From: Gnetum montanum
Taxonomy: Eukaryota; Streptophyta; Gnetopsida; Gnetales; Gnetaceae
Assembly: GCA_015680685.1 (NCBI GenBank)
Contig: MNCI01016599.1
Location: 288,666 to 352,665, forward strand
DNA length: 64,000 nucleotides
Direction of reading: 5' to 3'
The stretch's first letter is position 1, and every line of letters begins with the position of its first letter. The notes below the pieces were generated by a model. It did no database searches and was not told the DNA's origin. It saw only the letters and a list, made by a program, of their open reading frames with translations. This document shows, piece after piece, positions 48,184 through 58,745 of the stretch. A program made the translations under genes and the position numbers.

Positions 48184-49048
48184 GCTAGGTTAAGCATGCT
48201 TCAAGTAGCCAGCAGTGGTTCATCTAAGTCATAGTCTTGTTGTTGGCCACGATGTCTGTGACAATTTTGGTTGCCTCCCCTTTCTTGATGGTGAGACTCA
48301 TGTGATTGGTCATGCTTTTCCTAATGTCATCCCCATTGGTCCTTGCGATCCCTTCGATCTTTTCGATCACCATCACCCCAATCCTTCCTACTATGGTTGC
48401 GATCAGAGTCAAAACTTGGTGAAGATAAGGTGGAATGAGAAGATGGAGAAGAGGGAGGAGAACCGCCATCACCTCGGTGTCGATCTCCTCCTCTACTCCG
48501 ATGATGACCCCTATCTTCATGTCCATCCTTCCCCTTGCCACAATCTTTCTTGCATGATTCTTCATCATCTTGGTGCTTCCAGTTGCTTGATTGTTTACTT
48601 TGGATGATGGACTAGATGATCTAATGCATCGAAGGAGGTTTGGCTGAATGGGAATCATGAAAAACAGGTTCCTCATCGTCATGTGGGCCTTGCAAGAACA
48701 AAGGGTTAGTAAACTATTTTCCCTTTAAGTTTTCATGGCATTCCACTTGTTGCCAGTCCCGTGCACATTGTGCCTCAGTTGGACAATAATCTTGGTAGTC
48801 ATGATCCTTCATTATTCTACATCGCAGTCCTGAATGCCTAGTCTAGTAAGATTTTAAAGTAGCATTCTAGGAATCGATTGATTGGGAGGTAATATGATGT
48901 TACCCTTCATGTCCCACCATCGCAGGTGCTCATCTTGATGTAGGATAATGGTGAAGTTGGGAATATACTTGTCTGGATGTGCATATACCACTCGACACTC
49001 CTGTGCTACTAGTGGGTTGGATCCGTCTCGCCTATGAGAAGAAGACAT
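48184..49048 (-). pseudogene. gag: Element C gag, N-terminal third
   Basis: Starts at 49048 with MSSSHRRDGSNPLVAQECRV, then an HQDEHLRWWDMKGNIILPPN motif, continuing through Arg/Ser-rich stretches to DEPLLAT, a stop and SMLNLA at 48184, where element A interrupts. The rest is at 39481-41188. The same N-terminal motifs occur in B (55434-55300). Confidence 0.8.
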
Positions 49049-49194
49049 TTTTTATGTTAGATAACAACTCAACAAGTGTGCCTTATTCTTTACCTAAATC
49101 GCCTAGCATGCATAGATTTCACTATCCTAGGTCCGTTCCAATGAAGTGAATGATGATCTTGATAAGACTAAATAGTGCGTGTAAGACTAAAAAT

Positions 49195-49212
49195 CCCTGA
49201 CAACGACACCAA
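49195..49212 (-). promoter_or_regulatory. Primer binding site, element C (decayed tRNA-Asp)
   Basis: Plus strand CCCTGACAACGACACCAA next to the LTR; differences from the tRNA-Asp end are all C/T or G/A. Confidence 0.7.
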
Positions 49213-49684
49213 TGATGAATGGCGAGGTACCGTTATCCCCAACCATATGAATCACGGGCGTTCACATGCGACTTGGTCGAATTCCACAGACTACAAGCAC
49301 TTGCGTACACCAAACTCTAGCCAGCAAGACCTAGTTAGAATGGTCGTTGTCTTTCCAACCTCACTTCTAGTGTTCTAAAGCGATGGTTAAGTGTGATTAA
49401 GGTAAATGATTTTTATTGGTTTTTTATCTTTTAAAGTCTAATTCTTTAATTTTAGGAAATGAAAAGTTATGTAATCTATAATTGTTCTACCCTATCGCTT
49501 AACTCTCCCTAGCATAAGCAATCGATCCCATCTTCCATGCACATCCTGAGCATACCCTAACCACTGCTGGGTTACCAGACGTTAAGCCTCACTACGTTAC
49601 CAAGTGTTTGATTTACATTCGAGATGAGCATGCCTATGGTTCTCATAAAACATGAAAGGATAATAACCATAAAATGATAACAAT
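49213..49684 (-). repeat. 5' LTR of element C, part 1
   Basis: Starts TGATGAATGGCGAGG and runs to GATAACAAT, where element B is inserted. It continues at 56499. Confidence 0.9.
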
Positions 49685-50469
49685 TGATGAGTGGTGAGGT
49701 ACCCCTACACTCAACCATACGAATACGAGCATTACATGTGCAATCCGGTCGAACTCCTTAAACTAAGTGCCTACACACCTTATGGAACACCTAAGGTTAA
49801 TCAATCATTGTCCTCCCAAGATTACTTGTATTTGTCACGGTTATATGGTTAAGTAAGCTTGCGGCATGTGATTTTTATATCTTTTATGTTTTTATCGCTT
49901 ATGCTAAGAGAGGAAAGGGTGAAGAGACTAAGTAACTAGCTTTAACTAACTAAGCCTTAATTACCCTAGTATCAGTATTCGTTCCCACTTGCCGTTTCAC
50001 ACCGTGAACCAATGCAACGCTGCTGGGATTGCCAAATGCTATTTGTTACTAGGATTACCAAGCAGAACGCACATGCTTGAAACGGTCGTACTAAATGCAC
50101 TTAACTAGGAGTTAAGGGTTGACAGAGATTTAATTAACTAATAAAGCATTTAAACATTAACAATAATTAAAGTCCTATTTAGCTTAGTCCATGCACTGCA
50201 AGGTTTATCCGAAAGTTCATCTTTATTGTCGTACACAACTGTGTGCTTAGGTACAAAATTGCTTGAATAAAGATCCGTTCACTTTGGGACTCCTACTGTG
50301 GCCACATGGAAATTATTCTAACTCTAGAATGGAAAAATGGCAAGAGATCGGCTAAGGTCTAGATCTAGATGGAGAAATAAGGGAGAGTCGCCTCTTATTT
50401 ATAGAATTGGCAGTGGACCGTGATATCGCATATGCAATATCGCAGCCCATATGATATCACGTCCCATCA
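49685..50469 (-). repeat. 3' LTR of element B
   Basis: TGATGAGTGGTGAGG to CGTCCCATCA. The minus-strand TATA box is near 50396-50406. Confidence 0.9.
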
Positions 50470-50482
50470 TACCCCCATGACT
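50470..50482 (-). promoter_or_regulatory. Polypurine tract of element B
   Basis: Minus strand AGTCATGGGGGTA, identical to that of A. Confidence 0.8.
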
Positions 50483-50613
50483 GAATAAAAACTCATCCTT
50501 GAGTTCCTTACAAAATATTGGGAAGGTATGGGATTATTGACTTGAATGAAACTAATGGTGAATGGGATGACATGTGAACGGATCATCATTATAGAACATG
50601 ACAAAACTGGTGT

Positions 50614-50840
50614 TCACGACAACAAGAGTGAACACTTCGTATATTTGACATCAGGCCTTATTTGGCAGCTGAGAGAGAAGAGAGAAGAGAGAAGAAGTTT
50701 GCTACTGCCAATGCTAAGATTGTGCCTTTCATTATCCATCCATAAGTGCACCATCAAGCTTGTTCCTTGCGTAACTGCTTCAGCACCACTCCATTCCAAG
50801 TGTTCCCTCCAGATCCAATCTGTTGTTGTATGATTGCCAT
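50614..50840 (-). pseudogene. Small 3' ORF of element B, frameshifted
   Basis: Homologue of the 59-codon ORF of A. The ATG at 50840 opens MAIIQQQIGSGGNTWNGVVL, then a one-base deletion shifts the frame. The continuation MVHLWMDNERHNLSIGSSKL lies in the other frame. The original stop is changed, so that frame runs on to 50614. Confidence 0.4.
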
Positions 50841-51022
50841 CTACACATACAACACAGTCTTATATTAGCAAGGGTAAACAAATCACATTGCAATTGATAC
50901 CTTGCTTCGGTGTAAGGTCCATTGGCTGAGTTCTGGTATGGCTGATTGCAGATTCTGGAGATATAATATTAGCGACTACCGAAGGTGCAAGGGCTAGGAA
51001 AAAATTGAAAAAATTGGACCAG

Positions 51023-51039
51023 GACCCCCATGACTAATC
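51023..51039 (-). promoter_or_regulatory. Internal polypurine-tract-like site 1, element B
   Basis: Minus strand GATTAGTCATGGGGGTC, same place as in A. Confidence 0.5.
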
Positions 51040-52355
51040 GCAAACCTCTGGTAGCAAGAGAATGGAAAAAGAGAAGGAATAAGAAGGATGAAGAAAAAGA
51101 CACAACTATACGTTGATGAAATGGATGTCAAGATGGAAATGAACAAAATAGAGCTGATTGCAAAAAATGTTAAGGGAAAGAAATTAACAGATGCACCAAA
51201 TAGGAATGCCAGTGGGTCCTCCCCAAAGCAGGCTCATGCCCTTAATGCCCTGATAAACCCACATTCAAAGATTCCGTAGGCTCTGAAAATGTCATTTGGA
51301 ATAAGAGATAAAGTCTTAACTGCAAGAATTTACCAAAAAGAAAACAATGTGTTAACCAAAATATACACTAATGATACAGTTGGTAATGAGGTGAAAATGG
51401 AGAAAGAATGATGGAAAGAAGAGAATGGGATGGAGTTTCAAGAACAAGATGGTGTACAGCCCCTTGTGTATTTAATGATTAATGTAACTTAATAGATCCC
51501 TTTCCAAATCCGACCTCCAACAAACCACATCCAATGACTTCGCATTAATGCATTCAGCCAATCCATCCACTTGAAGTCATAAGAATGCCTTCACCCAAGA
51601 GCCACCACCATTCTGACGAAACGAAGGAGGAGAGAATAGGAAGCAAGAAGGACCTTAGTTAGAGGGAACATGTTTATTTTAGTTCCAAAGCCAATGCTTG
51701 TAGCCCAAATGATTATTTTTTCTAAGGGGTGTGCTTCTATTTTTACATGAAATCCACACCATGCAAAGACTTATTATTTTTATTTACTCAGCTTCCCGAT
51801 AATGTGGCCATCGCTAGAATGGTAAGAAAACTCAAGAAGAAAACATCCAAGCAACCAAGAGAATTGCCAACACAAATGCATCAAGTTCCCTTAAATCCAC
51901 ACCCTTTTCAATCCTTGAGTCCTTCCTTAGTTTGAGAAATACCCAGTCACTGATTTGTTGATAGTTCTTATTATTTTGAAGAAAGGGACTATACAATTCC
52001 AAGCCAAGAGAGACCATAGAGATTTATGGATGCATGGATGATGTGGACTCATTGCTTTCTATATCAAAAGAACCATACCTTAGTATCAACATTGTAACTT
52101 AAAGGTAAAAACCAAACATTAGCAACCAATAGAAAATAGTCCATACCATCATTAATAGCACTTATTGGGTGACAGACTTAACAAAATGGATAAAACACAC
52201 ACATACACACACAAATAAAAGAAAAAGTATAAATAATGTTGTAAAACAAAAATAAGAAAAGTTAATGAAATTTGTAAAATAAAAAATGTGCAAAACAAAA
52301 ATGTGTAAAACAAAAACTTAAAAGAATTGAGGGCCTCAATTGATTAGCATAGGTG
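51040..52355. other. Non-coding block of element B
   Basis: Aligned with 42560-43860 of A. A CA-rich microsatellite lies at 52195-52216. No gene is seen. Confidence 0.55.
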
Positions 52356-52357
52356 GC

Positions 52358-52379
52358 CATCTCCCCCATGACTGAATTG
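52358..52379 (-). promoter_or_regulatory. Internal polypurine-tract-like site 2, element B
   Basis: Minus strand TTCAGTCATGGGGGAGAT, about 240 bp after the protease relic. Confidence 0.5.
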
Positions 52380-52595
52380 AAAGGGAGAGATCAGAAATAA
52401 TGAGCACTTATTTGAATTTTTTAGAAGTGTCCAACTTCTCCCAATTGATGTTTTTAGATTAAGGGTTGGAAGTTGGCAATGCTCATATTCCAATGTATCT
52501 ATGCTTTCGTTGTGGTTGCAAGTTGTTCCCCCAGTTAGTTCCATGCATATTGGTGGATTGCTCTCTTGATTAGCTGTCAACCACTAGGTGTTCTC

Positions 52596-55542
52596 TTATT
52601 GTGTGGTTGCTATATACAGACACCTTTGTATGTTAATTTCCTGAGCACACCGGTTGCATGAAGGAGATGCTGAGCATTCCTCCATGTCATCACCCTCTGT
52701 ATCACTGTATGTGATGCGTGGAACTTTCTTCTTCTCGATCTTTTCATAAATGTTCTTATTAGATATTTCCAAGGAAAGATCGTGGATTCCTAGGCATGCG
52801 TTTATGGTACTTAGCCATGCCCTCCCCATTATAATTGGGAAATTCCCTTTATTATTGTTGACTTCTATCACTAGGAAATCAGCTGGGTATGACCAACCAC
52901 ACACAGTGGTAATAATGTCCTCCACAACTCCCAAAGGGACAGTGATGGATTGGTCAACCAGCTCTAGTTGAATATTGCTCTTCTTGAGTGGGGGCAAGTT
53001 CTAGGCTTTATACATTTCTTGTGATATTAAGTTAACTTCGGAACCTGAGTCAAGAAGAGCCTTACATGGTTCGTTCCTAGTGACTTGGAGGTAGATTAAG
53101 GAACTTCCAAGGTTAGAGAGTTTCCTGGGAAGGTGGCCCACCTTTATCCATTCAATAACGGTATGTGTTAAAATAACCGTATGCATTGAGCTCTGTTGTT
53201 GGTTTGAAGGGAGCTCCGAAGCCTTACTTGATGGAGGAGTGGTCATAGATTCAACCGCTTGTGGTTGTGAGAGCTTGTTTGGATTATTAGTTCTAAAGAA
53301 GGATCTCCTCTTTGTACAGTTGTTAGAACCAGCAATGGGTTAAAGGTTTACAACTCCTGTAGCATTATGTTGCTATAGTTGAGTGGGGAGTTCCCCTTGC
53401 ATCATTGGAGTGGGTGGTAGTGGAACTATTGGCGTAAGAGATGCAGATGGATTCGGAGGATGGTATGCATGTGGAGTGTCTCTTTTAAGAGAGGGAGTCT
53501 TAAAATACTCCCGAACTAGGTAGTGCCATTGTGGAGTCATGTGACTGACAGAGTCACTTAGAAAAACTAGCTGCTGCATGTAATAGCCATATGGATCTAG
53601 TTGCCGGTAAGGGTATTGTTGTCTCGGTTGTGGCATCCCCCATNNNNNNNNNNNNNNNNNNNNNNNNNNNNNNNNNNNNNNNNNNNNNNNNNNNNNNNNN
53701 NNNNNNNNNNNNNNNNNNNNNNNNNNNNNNNNNNNNNNNNNNNNNNNNNNNNNNNNNNNNNNNNNNCGATAGTCATTTTTCCCTTACCCTTGCTACATGC
53801 ATGGTCTGAATCTCTCCTCTTTTTCTTATCGTGGTCACTACTTCGTTCCTTAGACTCTTCTACAATTTTTAAAACGGTTTCGAATCTACTATCTAAGGAG
53901 TCCCACATTTGATCTACCTTAGCCGACACTTCAGTTGTCAACTTTTGAAGTGGCAAGGTTTTTCTATTCACCAACTCTTCAAGTGGTGACTCATCCTCTT
54001 TCGAAGGGAAGGATCGCGGTTATATTCTTCCGTGCTTTCTCTTTTCCATAGCTCACCTTCTTCCTTAGCTACTTGCTCCAATAGCCTATGAACTTCATGG
54101 GACCTAAGTTTAGATAATCTCCCTTGGGCATATGTTCCAAGGGTTCTCCTAATTTCATGTCTTAGCCTATCTACAAGGTGGTGTAGTTGATCCTGTTGTG
54201 CGTAACCATGGCCTAGGCAACGATGTAGCAATGCATAATATTGGCCCATGGTAGCATCCAAGGGTTCGTGATTACCCTGCTTCCATCCTTGGATCTAGTT
54301 ACGCAAGTTGGAAACTCTAGAGTACATTTAGTATTTATCGTTAAACAATTCTAGCATCGTACTCCACCGTCTAATGGATTCCGGTTCTAAGGACCGATAC
54401 CAACTCTTTGCTTATTTTATGAGTGTCCTCGGAAACAACTTTAACTTTTGCCACTCGTTTTCAATATTCTACAAGGCACAGGCATCATGGAATGCTTGTA
54501 AGTGATTCTTTAGATCAACATTGTATCCCCCCTCAAATCATGGGAGATTATTCATGTCTAGTCTCTTGATCTAATTGTCTTTTTGGTGCCTTGTAGGTAT
54601 TCTAACAGACTCCATAATGTCTAACATACTCTGGGTTGCTAGTAGGGGCTCGTCATGATCATCTCTCTCATGATGTCTATGATGCCTACGTGGTTCCCTA
54701 CTTTTCCTTCTATGCCTTGATTTCCTAGAATGCCCTCTTTCTTGCTCTCAACTCTCTCATCGAGGTCTCTCATTTTTCTTATCCTTACCCTTATCCTCAC
54801 GGTTGTACTCTTTGTGACTACGTCTGGATGTGGAAGGAGAGGATGAATGATGTGATGAAGGGGAAGAAGAAGGGGAATCATCACCATGATGATGTTTCTT
54901 ACCTTCTCTTCTGTGGTCTTGACCCCGATCGTGATGACGATCAGAATGCTTGTCCTTATCAAGTATTTGTGTTCCCTCATTGAACACTTGGTGTTTATGG
55001 GGATCAAAACCAAGGTTGTGTATTGTGGAGTGTAGGTTTTGATAAACCACCTCCTCACCATCTTTAGGAGGGGGAACATCATTTTGTGGAAAACCTATTG
55101 AAATAGGTTCACCACCCTTAATTTCTCTTATGACGAGTGAAGCATTACAGGGTCCTTTGCCCTTCAACGATGTGTGGTGACTCTCCTGCCGCAAGTTTCG
55201 TTGACGTTGAGCTTCTATGGGATGGTAGTCCCTTATGTTGTAATCACATGTAACGTACTCAGCATATAATTGTGACATGCCAATTCGTGCAAGGGCACGA
55301 AGGAGCATGTTGGGGCCGACTCTGTTTGGGGGCAACACTATGTTACCCTCCAAGTCTCTCCATCGTAGTTGCTTGTCTTGATGGAAGACAAAGGTAAAGT
55401 CGAGTATATATTCATCATGATGACTATATACCATACCGAATTGTTGAGGAACTGGTGGATCTGGGTTACGTGTGTTAGACTGCTAAATGTCTCTTGTGTG
55501 ATCCCTAGGTGGTGAAGTGCTTTTATGAGAAGAAGAAGACAT
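52596..55542 (-). pseudogene. gag-pro: Element B gag-protease, broken
   Basis: Start at 55542 (MSSSSHKSTSPPRDH). After one stop a 225-codon open stretch (55434-54757) covers the N-terminal domain and the charged segment DRHHDRGQDHRREGKKHHH. The capsid region follows, with an open piece at 54261-53968 (GYAQQDQLHHLVDRLRHEI). The zinc-knuckle region falls in the N gap. The protease keeps the canonical active site in LLDSGSEVNLIS (about 53053-53018) and PIIMGRAWLS (about 52838-52809). This is the best-preserved protease in the window. No RT follows. Confidence 0.85.
53644..53766. other. Assembly gap (123 N)
   Basis: A run of N inside element B gag. Frames reported across it are artefacts. The missing part should hold the zinc-knuckle variant seen in A, C and E. 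Confidence 0.98.
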
Positions 55543-55670
55543 TGTTTATCTTGTCGGTGTGCTATTGACCATTGTTTAAATTTTCTTCTAATTAATCCTA
55601 AGGGTTCATTTAAGCTTCCCAACGATGTGGATGATTTCCTATGTTCTACTTAGCGTACAAACAACTTAGT

Positions 55671-55688
55671 CCCTAGCAACAGCACCAA
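55671..55688 (-). promoter_or_regulatory. Primer binding site, element B
   Basis: Plus strand CCCTAGCAACAGCACCAA; matches the tRNA-Asp 3' end apart from a few C/T and G/A changes. Confidence 0.75.
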
Positions 55689-56493
55689 TGATGAGTGGCG
55701 AGGTACCCCTACACTCAACCATACAAATATGAGTGTTACATGCGCGATCCGGTCGAACTCCGCAGACTAAGTGCCTACACGCCTTATGGAACACCTAAGG
55801 TTAATCAATCATTGTCCTCCCAAGCTTACTTGTATTTGTCATGGTTGTATGGTTAAGTAAACTTGAGGCATGTGATTTTTATATCTTTTATGTTTTTATC
55901 GCTTATGCTAAGAGAGGAAAGGGTGAAGAGACTAAGTAACTAGCTTTAACTAACTAAGCCCTAATTACCCTAGCATCAGTATTTTTTCCCACTTGCTGTT
56001 TCACACCCTGAACCAATGCAACGCTGCTGGGATTACCAAACGCTATTTGTTACTAGGATTACCAAGCGTAATGCACGTGCTCGAAACGGTCATACTGAAC
56101 GCACTTAACTAGGAGTTAAGGGTTGAGAGAGATTTAATTAACTAATAAAGCATTTAAACATTAAAAATAATTAAAGTCCTATTTAGCTTAGTCCATGCAC
56201 TGCAAGGTTTATCCGAAAGTTCATCTTTATTGCCGTACACAACTATGTGCTCAGGTACAGAATTGCTTGAATAAAGATTCGTTCACTTTGGGACTCCTAC
56301 TGCGGGCACATGGAAATTATTCTAACTCTGGAATGGAAAAATGGCAAGAGTTTGGCTAAGGTCTAGATCTAGATGGAGAAACAAGAGAGAGTCGCCTCTT
56401 ATTTATAGAACTGGCGATGGATCGCAATATCGTGTACACGATATCATGGGGAAAGATGCGATATCACGGCCCATGTGATATCATGTCCCGTCA
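55689..56493 (-). repeat. 5' LTR of element B
   Basis: TGATGAGTGGCGAGG to ATGTCCCGTCA (the usual CATCA end mutated to CGTCA). U3 motif copies lie at 56418-56490. Confidence 0.9.
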
Positions 56494-56498
56494 ACAAT

Positions 56499-56917
56499 AA
56501 AAGTGTCTAAAATTATTAAAGCGTTGAAATATTAAACTATTAAAATGCTTAAGTGATTAAATCCAAATGCTGCAAGGAATGCTCAAAAAGCTCATCTTTA
56601 TTGCTGGTCATGCCAATGGTCTTAGGTACATTAGCGCTCGAATAAAGAGTCATACACGTTTCTCACACCTACTGTGGGCACTTGGAAAATATTCTAACTC
56701 TTACAGGAACAAACTACAAGATTTTGGCTACAACTACTCTCAAAAGATGCCATAAATGTTGCGGGGGCACGCATATTTATAGCAAGAGACAGACTTTGCG
56801 TTAACGGGGTTGTGTTAATGCATGAACAGATATGTCAATGGGGTCACATCAACGCATCCGCATCAATGAGGCTCCATTAACATAGCCCAGTCGATGTATC
56901 AACTGATCATTTCATCA
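56499..56917 (-). repeat. 5' LTR of element C, part 2
   Basis: Resumes after element B and its duplicated ACAAT, matches 30648-31063, and ends TTTCATCA before the target duplication ATTAT. Confidence 0.9.
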
Positions 56918-58745
56918 ATTATTTTCTATTATTAAGCCAATATTCTATGAGATTCTTTTTGTTAAGGTTTGTTTTGTATAGAAATTGTATTAGAATTATA
57001 TTCCATTTATTTTTTATTTTTGGTATATTTTTTGGTATATGTAAAAACTTTATCATGTCATGATTTTGGGTAATTCCCAAACTCTATATTTGTCCTTTTT
57101 ATTAATTCTCCAAATTCATGCAATTATCCATGTTTTTATGATTAAAGTTTTAGATGAGAAAAAGGTTAGAAAACACATAAATGGACTGTAAGAGCATAGA
57201 AAAGGCATGGTTAAGAGCAATAATCCAAAAGAGGAAAGAGTGACTAATGAAGTCTTCAAGTGCATGATGCTAAACATGGCAAAGTTCTTGTCTCTCCTCA
57301 AGTACAAATAAAAAGCATGGGCTTTAATGTGAACATAATGGAGCATTTGAAGAGTTGAAGATGAATGAAGTAAAGCTTCTTTCTCTTATCTCTTGCAAGT
57401 TTTATAGTTAAATTATTTTGATTTTGATAGCCCCCTATTTTAAAAACCCTACATCATGTTTGCTATATGCTTTGGGATTTACCTATAGTCAAATTATTTT
57501 AAGTTTCAACAACTCCTCTCTTTCTCTTTCTCTATTGCCTCATGCATGATCCATTTGAAAGGATGCCATAGTTTTTTCCTTGCTTCATGAAGAATAGTCT
57601 TCCTTGCATTCTTGCAGCGATCATCATTCTCTCAATTAGAACTCTCAAACTACAAATCATTAATGTAACATTTTGCATTTCAAACCCTTTATCTTTGCTT
57701 TGTTAATTATTTATGCTATGTTCTATTTTAGCATAAGGTTATCCTTTATAATATTGCTTAATTTATATTAACAACTTGTACTATAACTAATGATTTATAC
57801 TAGTGTATTCTAATACCTTCTCTTGTGCTTATTAATATTAGAAATCATGATTTCTTGGATAAATAATGAAGTGTTAGCCTAATGGTAGGACTCTTTAATT
57901 TGAAACCTCCAAATCATAGGCTTGATTCTAGTAGACAATGCCAAGTTACAAAGTTCTAACTAGACTATATATTTTGGGGTGTACCTATATTACAATTATT
58001 ATTTTTATTGGTATTTACTAATCCTTGATTCTTTTGGATTTGGATAGGTTGGAAGGATGGTGGTGGTTCATACTTTTTTATTTATATTAGCATGTTATTT
58101 CTAAGGTTTTTCAAATAAAATTATATTATGTAGGTGTAGCATAGTAAATATAATTTGGAGTTTATTCTAGCTAACTTTATTATCTCACTATGGGCATTGG
58201 GAACCTGTTCCTTAGAGGATGTGGCTTAATTTCAAAGTTACCATATGATAGCATGAACCCCTAATCATTGTATTTTTGGATCACTCAAATCTTTGTGTTC
58301 ACACATGAAACTTGATCTTGAAATTTAGTTTGTTATTATGGACGTTGGCTAACACTTAGATGATGACTTTCAATACCTTGCTTTGATTTGTCCTTTGACA
58401 TCAATTTAGATTAAATCTCTTTCTTTCTTTCTTTCTTTTTCTTGACTATTTGTAGGTGATTCTTCAGTGACTTCCAAATCTAAACCCATTCTTAGTGTGT
58501 GATCCTTGTGCAAAGCTTGATCTTACTTTTGCAAAGTCTTTCCTTAATTCAATCTCATCTTAGATAGAGAAAACAAATGTTTCTTATTAATCCTTGTTTA
58601 TTGTTAATTTATGGATCTTATTTCTTGAATTTTCTTCTTGTGAATATATTGTATGTTCTTTTATTTCTCTGTATTCTCCTTTTATCACATTATTCTCTAT
58701 CTTTCCATCTATTTTTGTAATTTCAATGAGTCTTATCCATCAGAA
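56918..58745. other. AT-rich spacer right of element C
   Basis: No gene is supported. A SINE lies at 57865-57987 and a (TTTC)n run at 58420-58440. Confidence 0.5.
57865..57987 (+). mobile_element. tRNA-derived SINE, copy 3
   Basis: AATGAAGTGTTAGCCTAATG (A-box-like), GCTTGATTCTAGT (B-box-like, about 57920-57932), ending TTTTGGGGTGTACCTAT. Same family as 12755-12868 and 3757-3847. Confidence 0.65.

Larger units (their letters stand above)
49685..56493 (-). mobile_element. Element B: gag-protease LTR element nested in the C 5' LTR, TSD ACAAT
   Basis: The LTRs are 49685-50469 and 55689-56493. ACAAT is exact on both sides (49680-49684 and 56494-56498), and the other LTR of C keeps the empty site. 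It has gag and protease but no RT, RNase H or integrase. A 123-base N run interrupts gag. LTR differences are mostly C/T and G/A. Confidence 0.92.
30179..56917 (-). mobile_element. Element C: Athila-like Ty3/gypsy element with nested A and B, TSD ATTAT
   Basis: The LTRs are 30179-31063 and, split by element B, 49213-49684 plus 56499-56917. The flanking ATTAT is exact at 30174-30178 and 56918-56922. Without A and B the element is about 12.9 kb. In its own direction it reads 5' LTR, primer site, gag, protease, RT, RNase H, integrase, non-coding block with internal promoter, coiled-coil ORF, polypurine tract, 3' LTR. RT motifs of the FGLCNAAATFQR and FMDDFS type fit the Athila lineage. It is the only element here with pol, but all ORFs are broken. 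Confidence 0.9.

Noticed and set aside
53591-53974. Frames running through 53644-53766
   Set aside because: They cross a run of N and have no meaning there.
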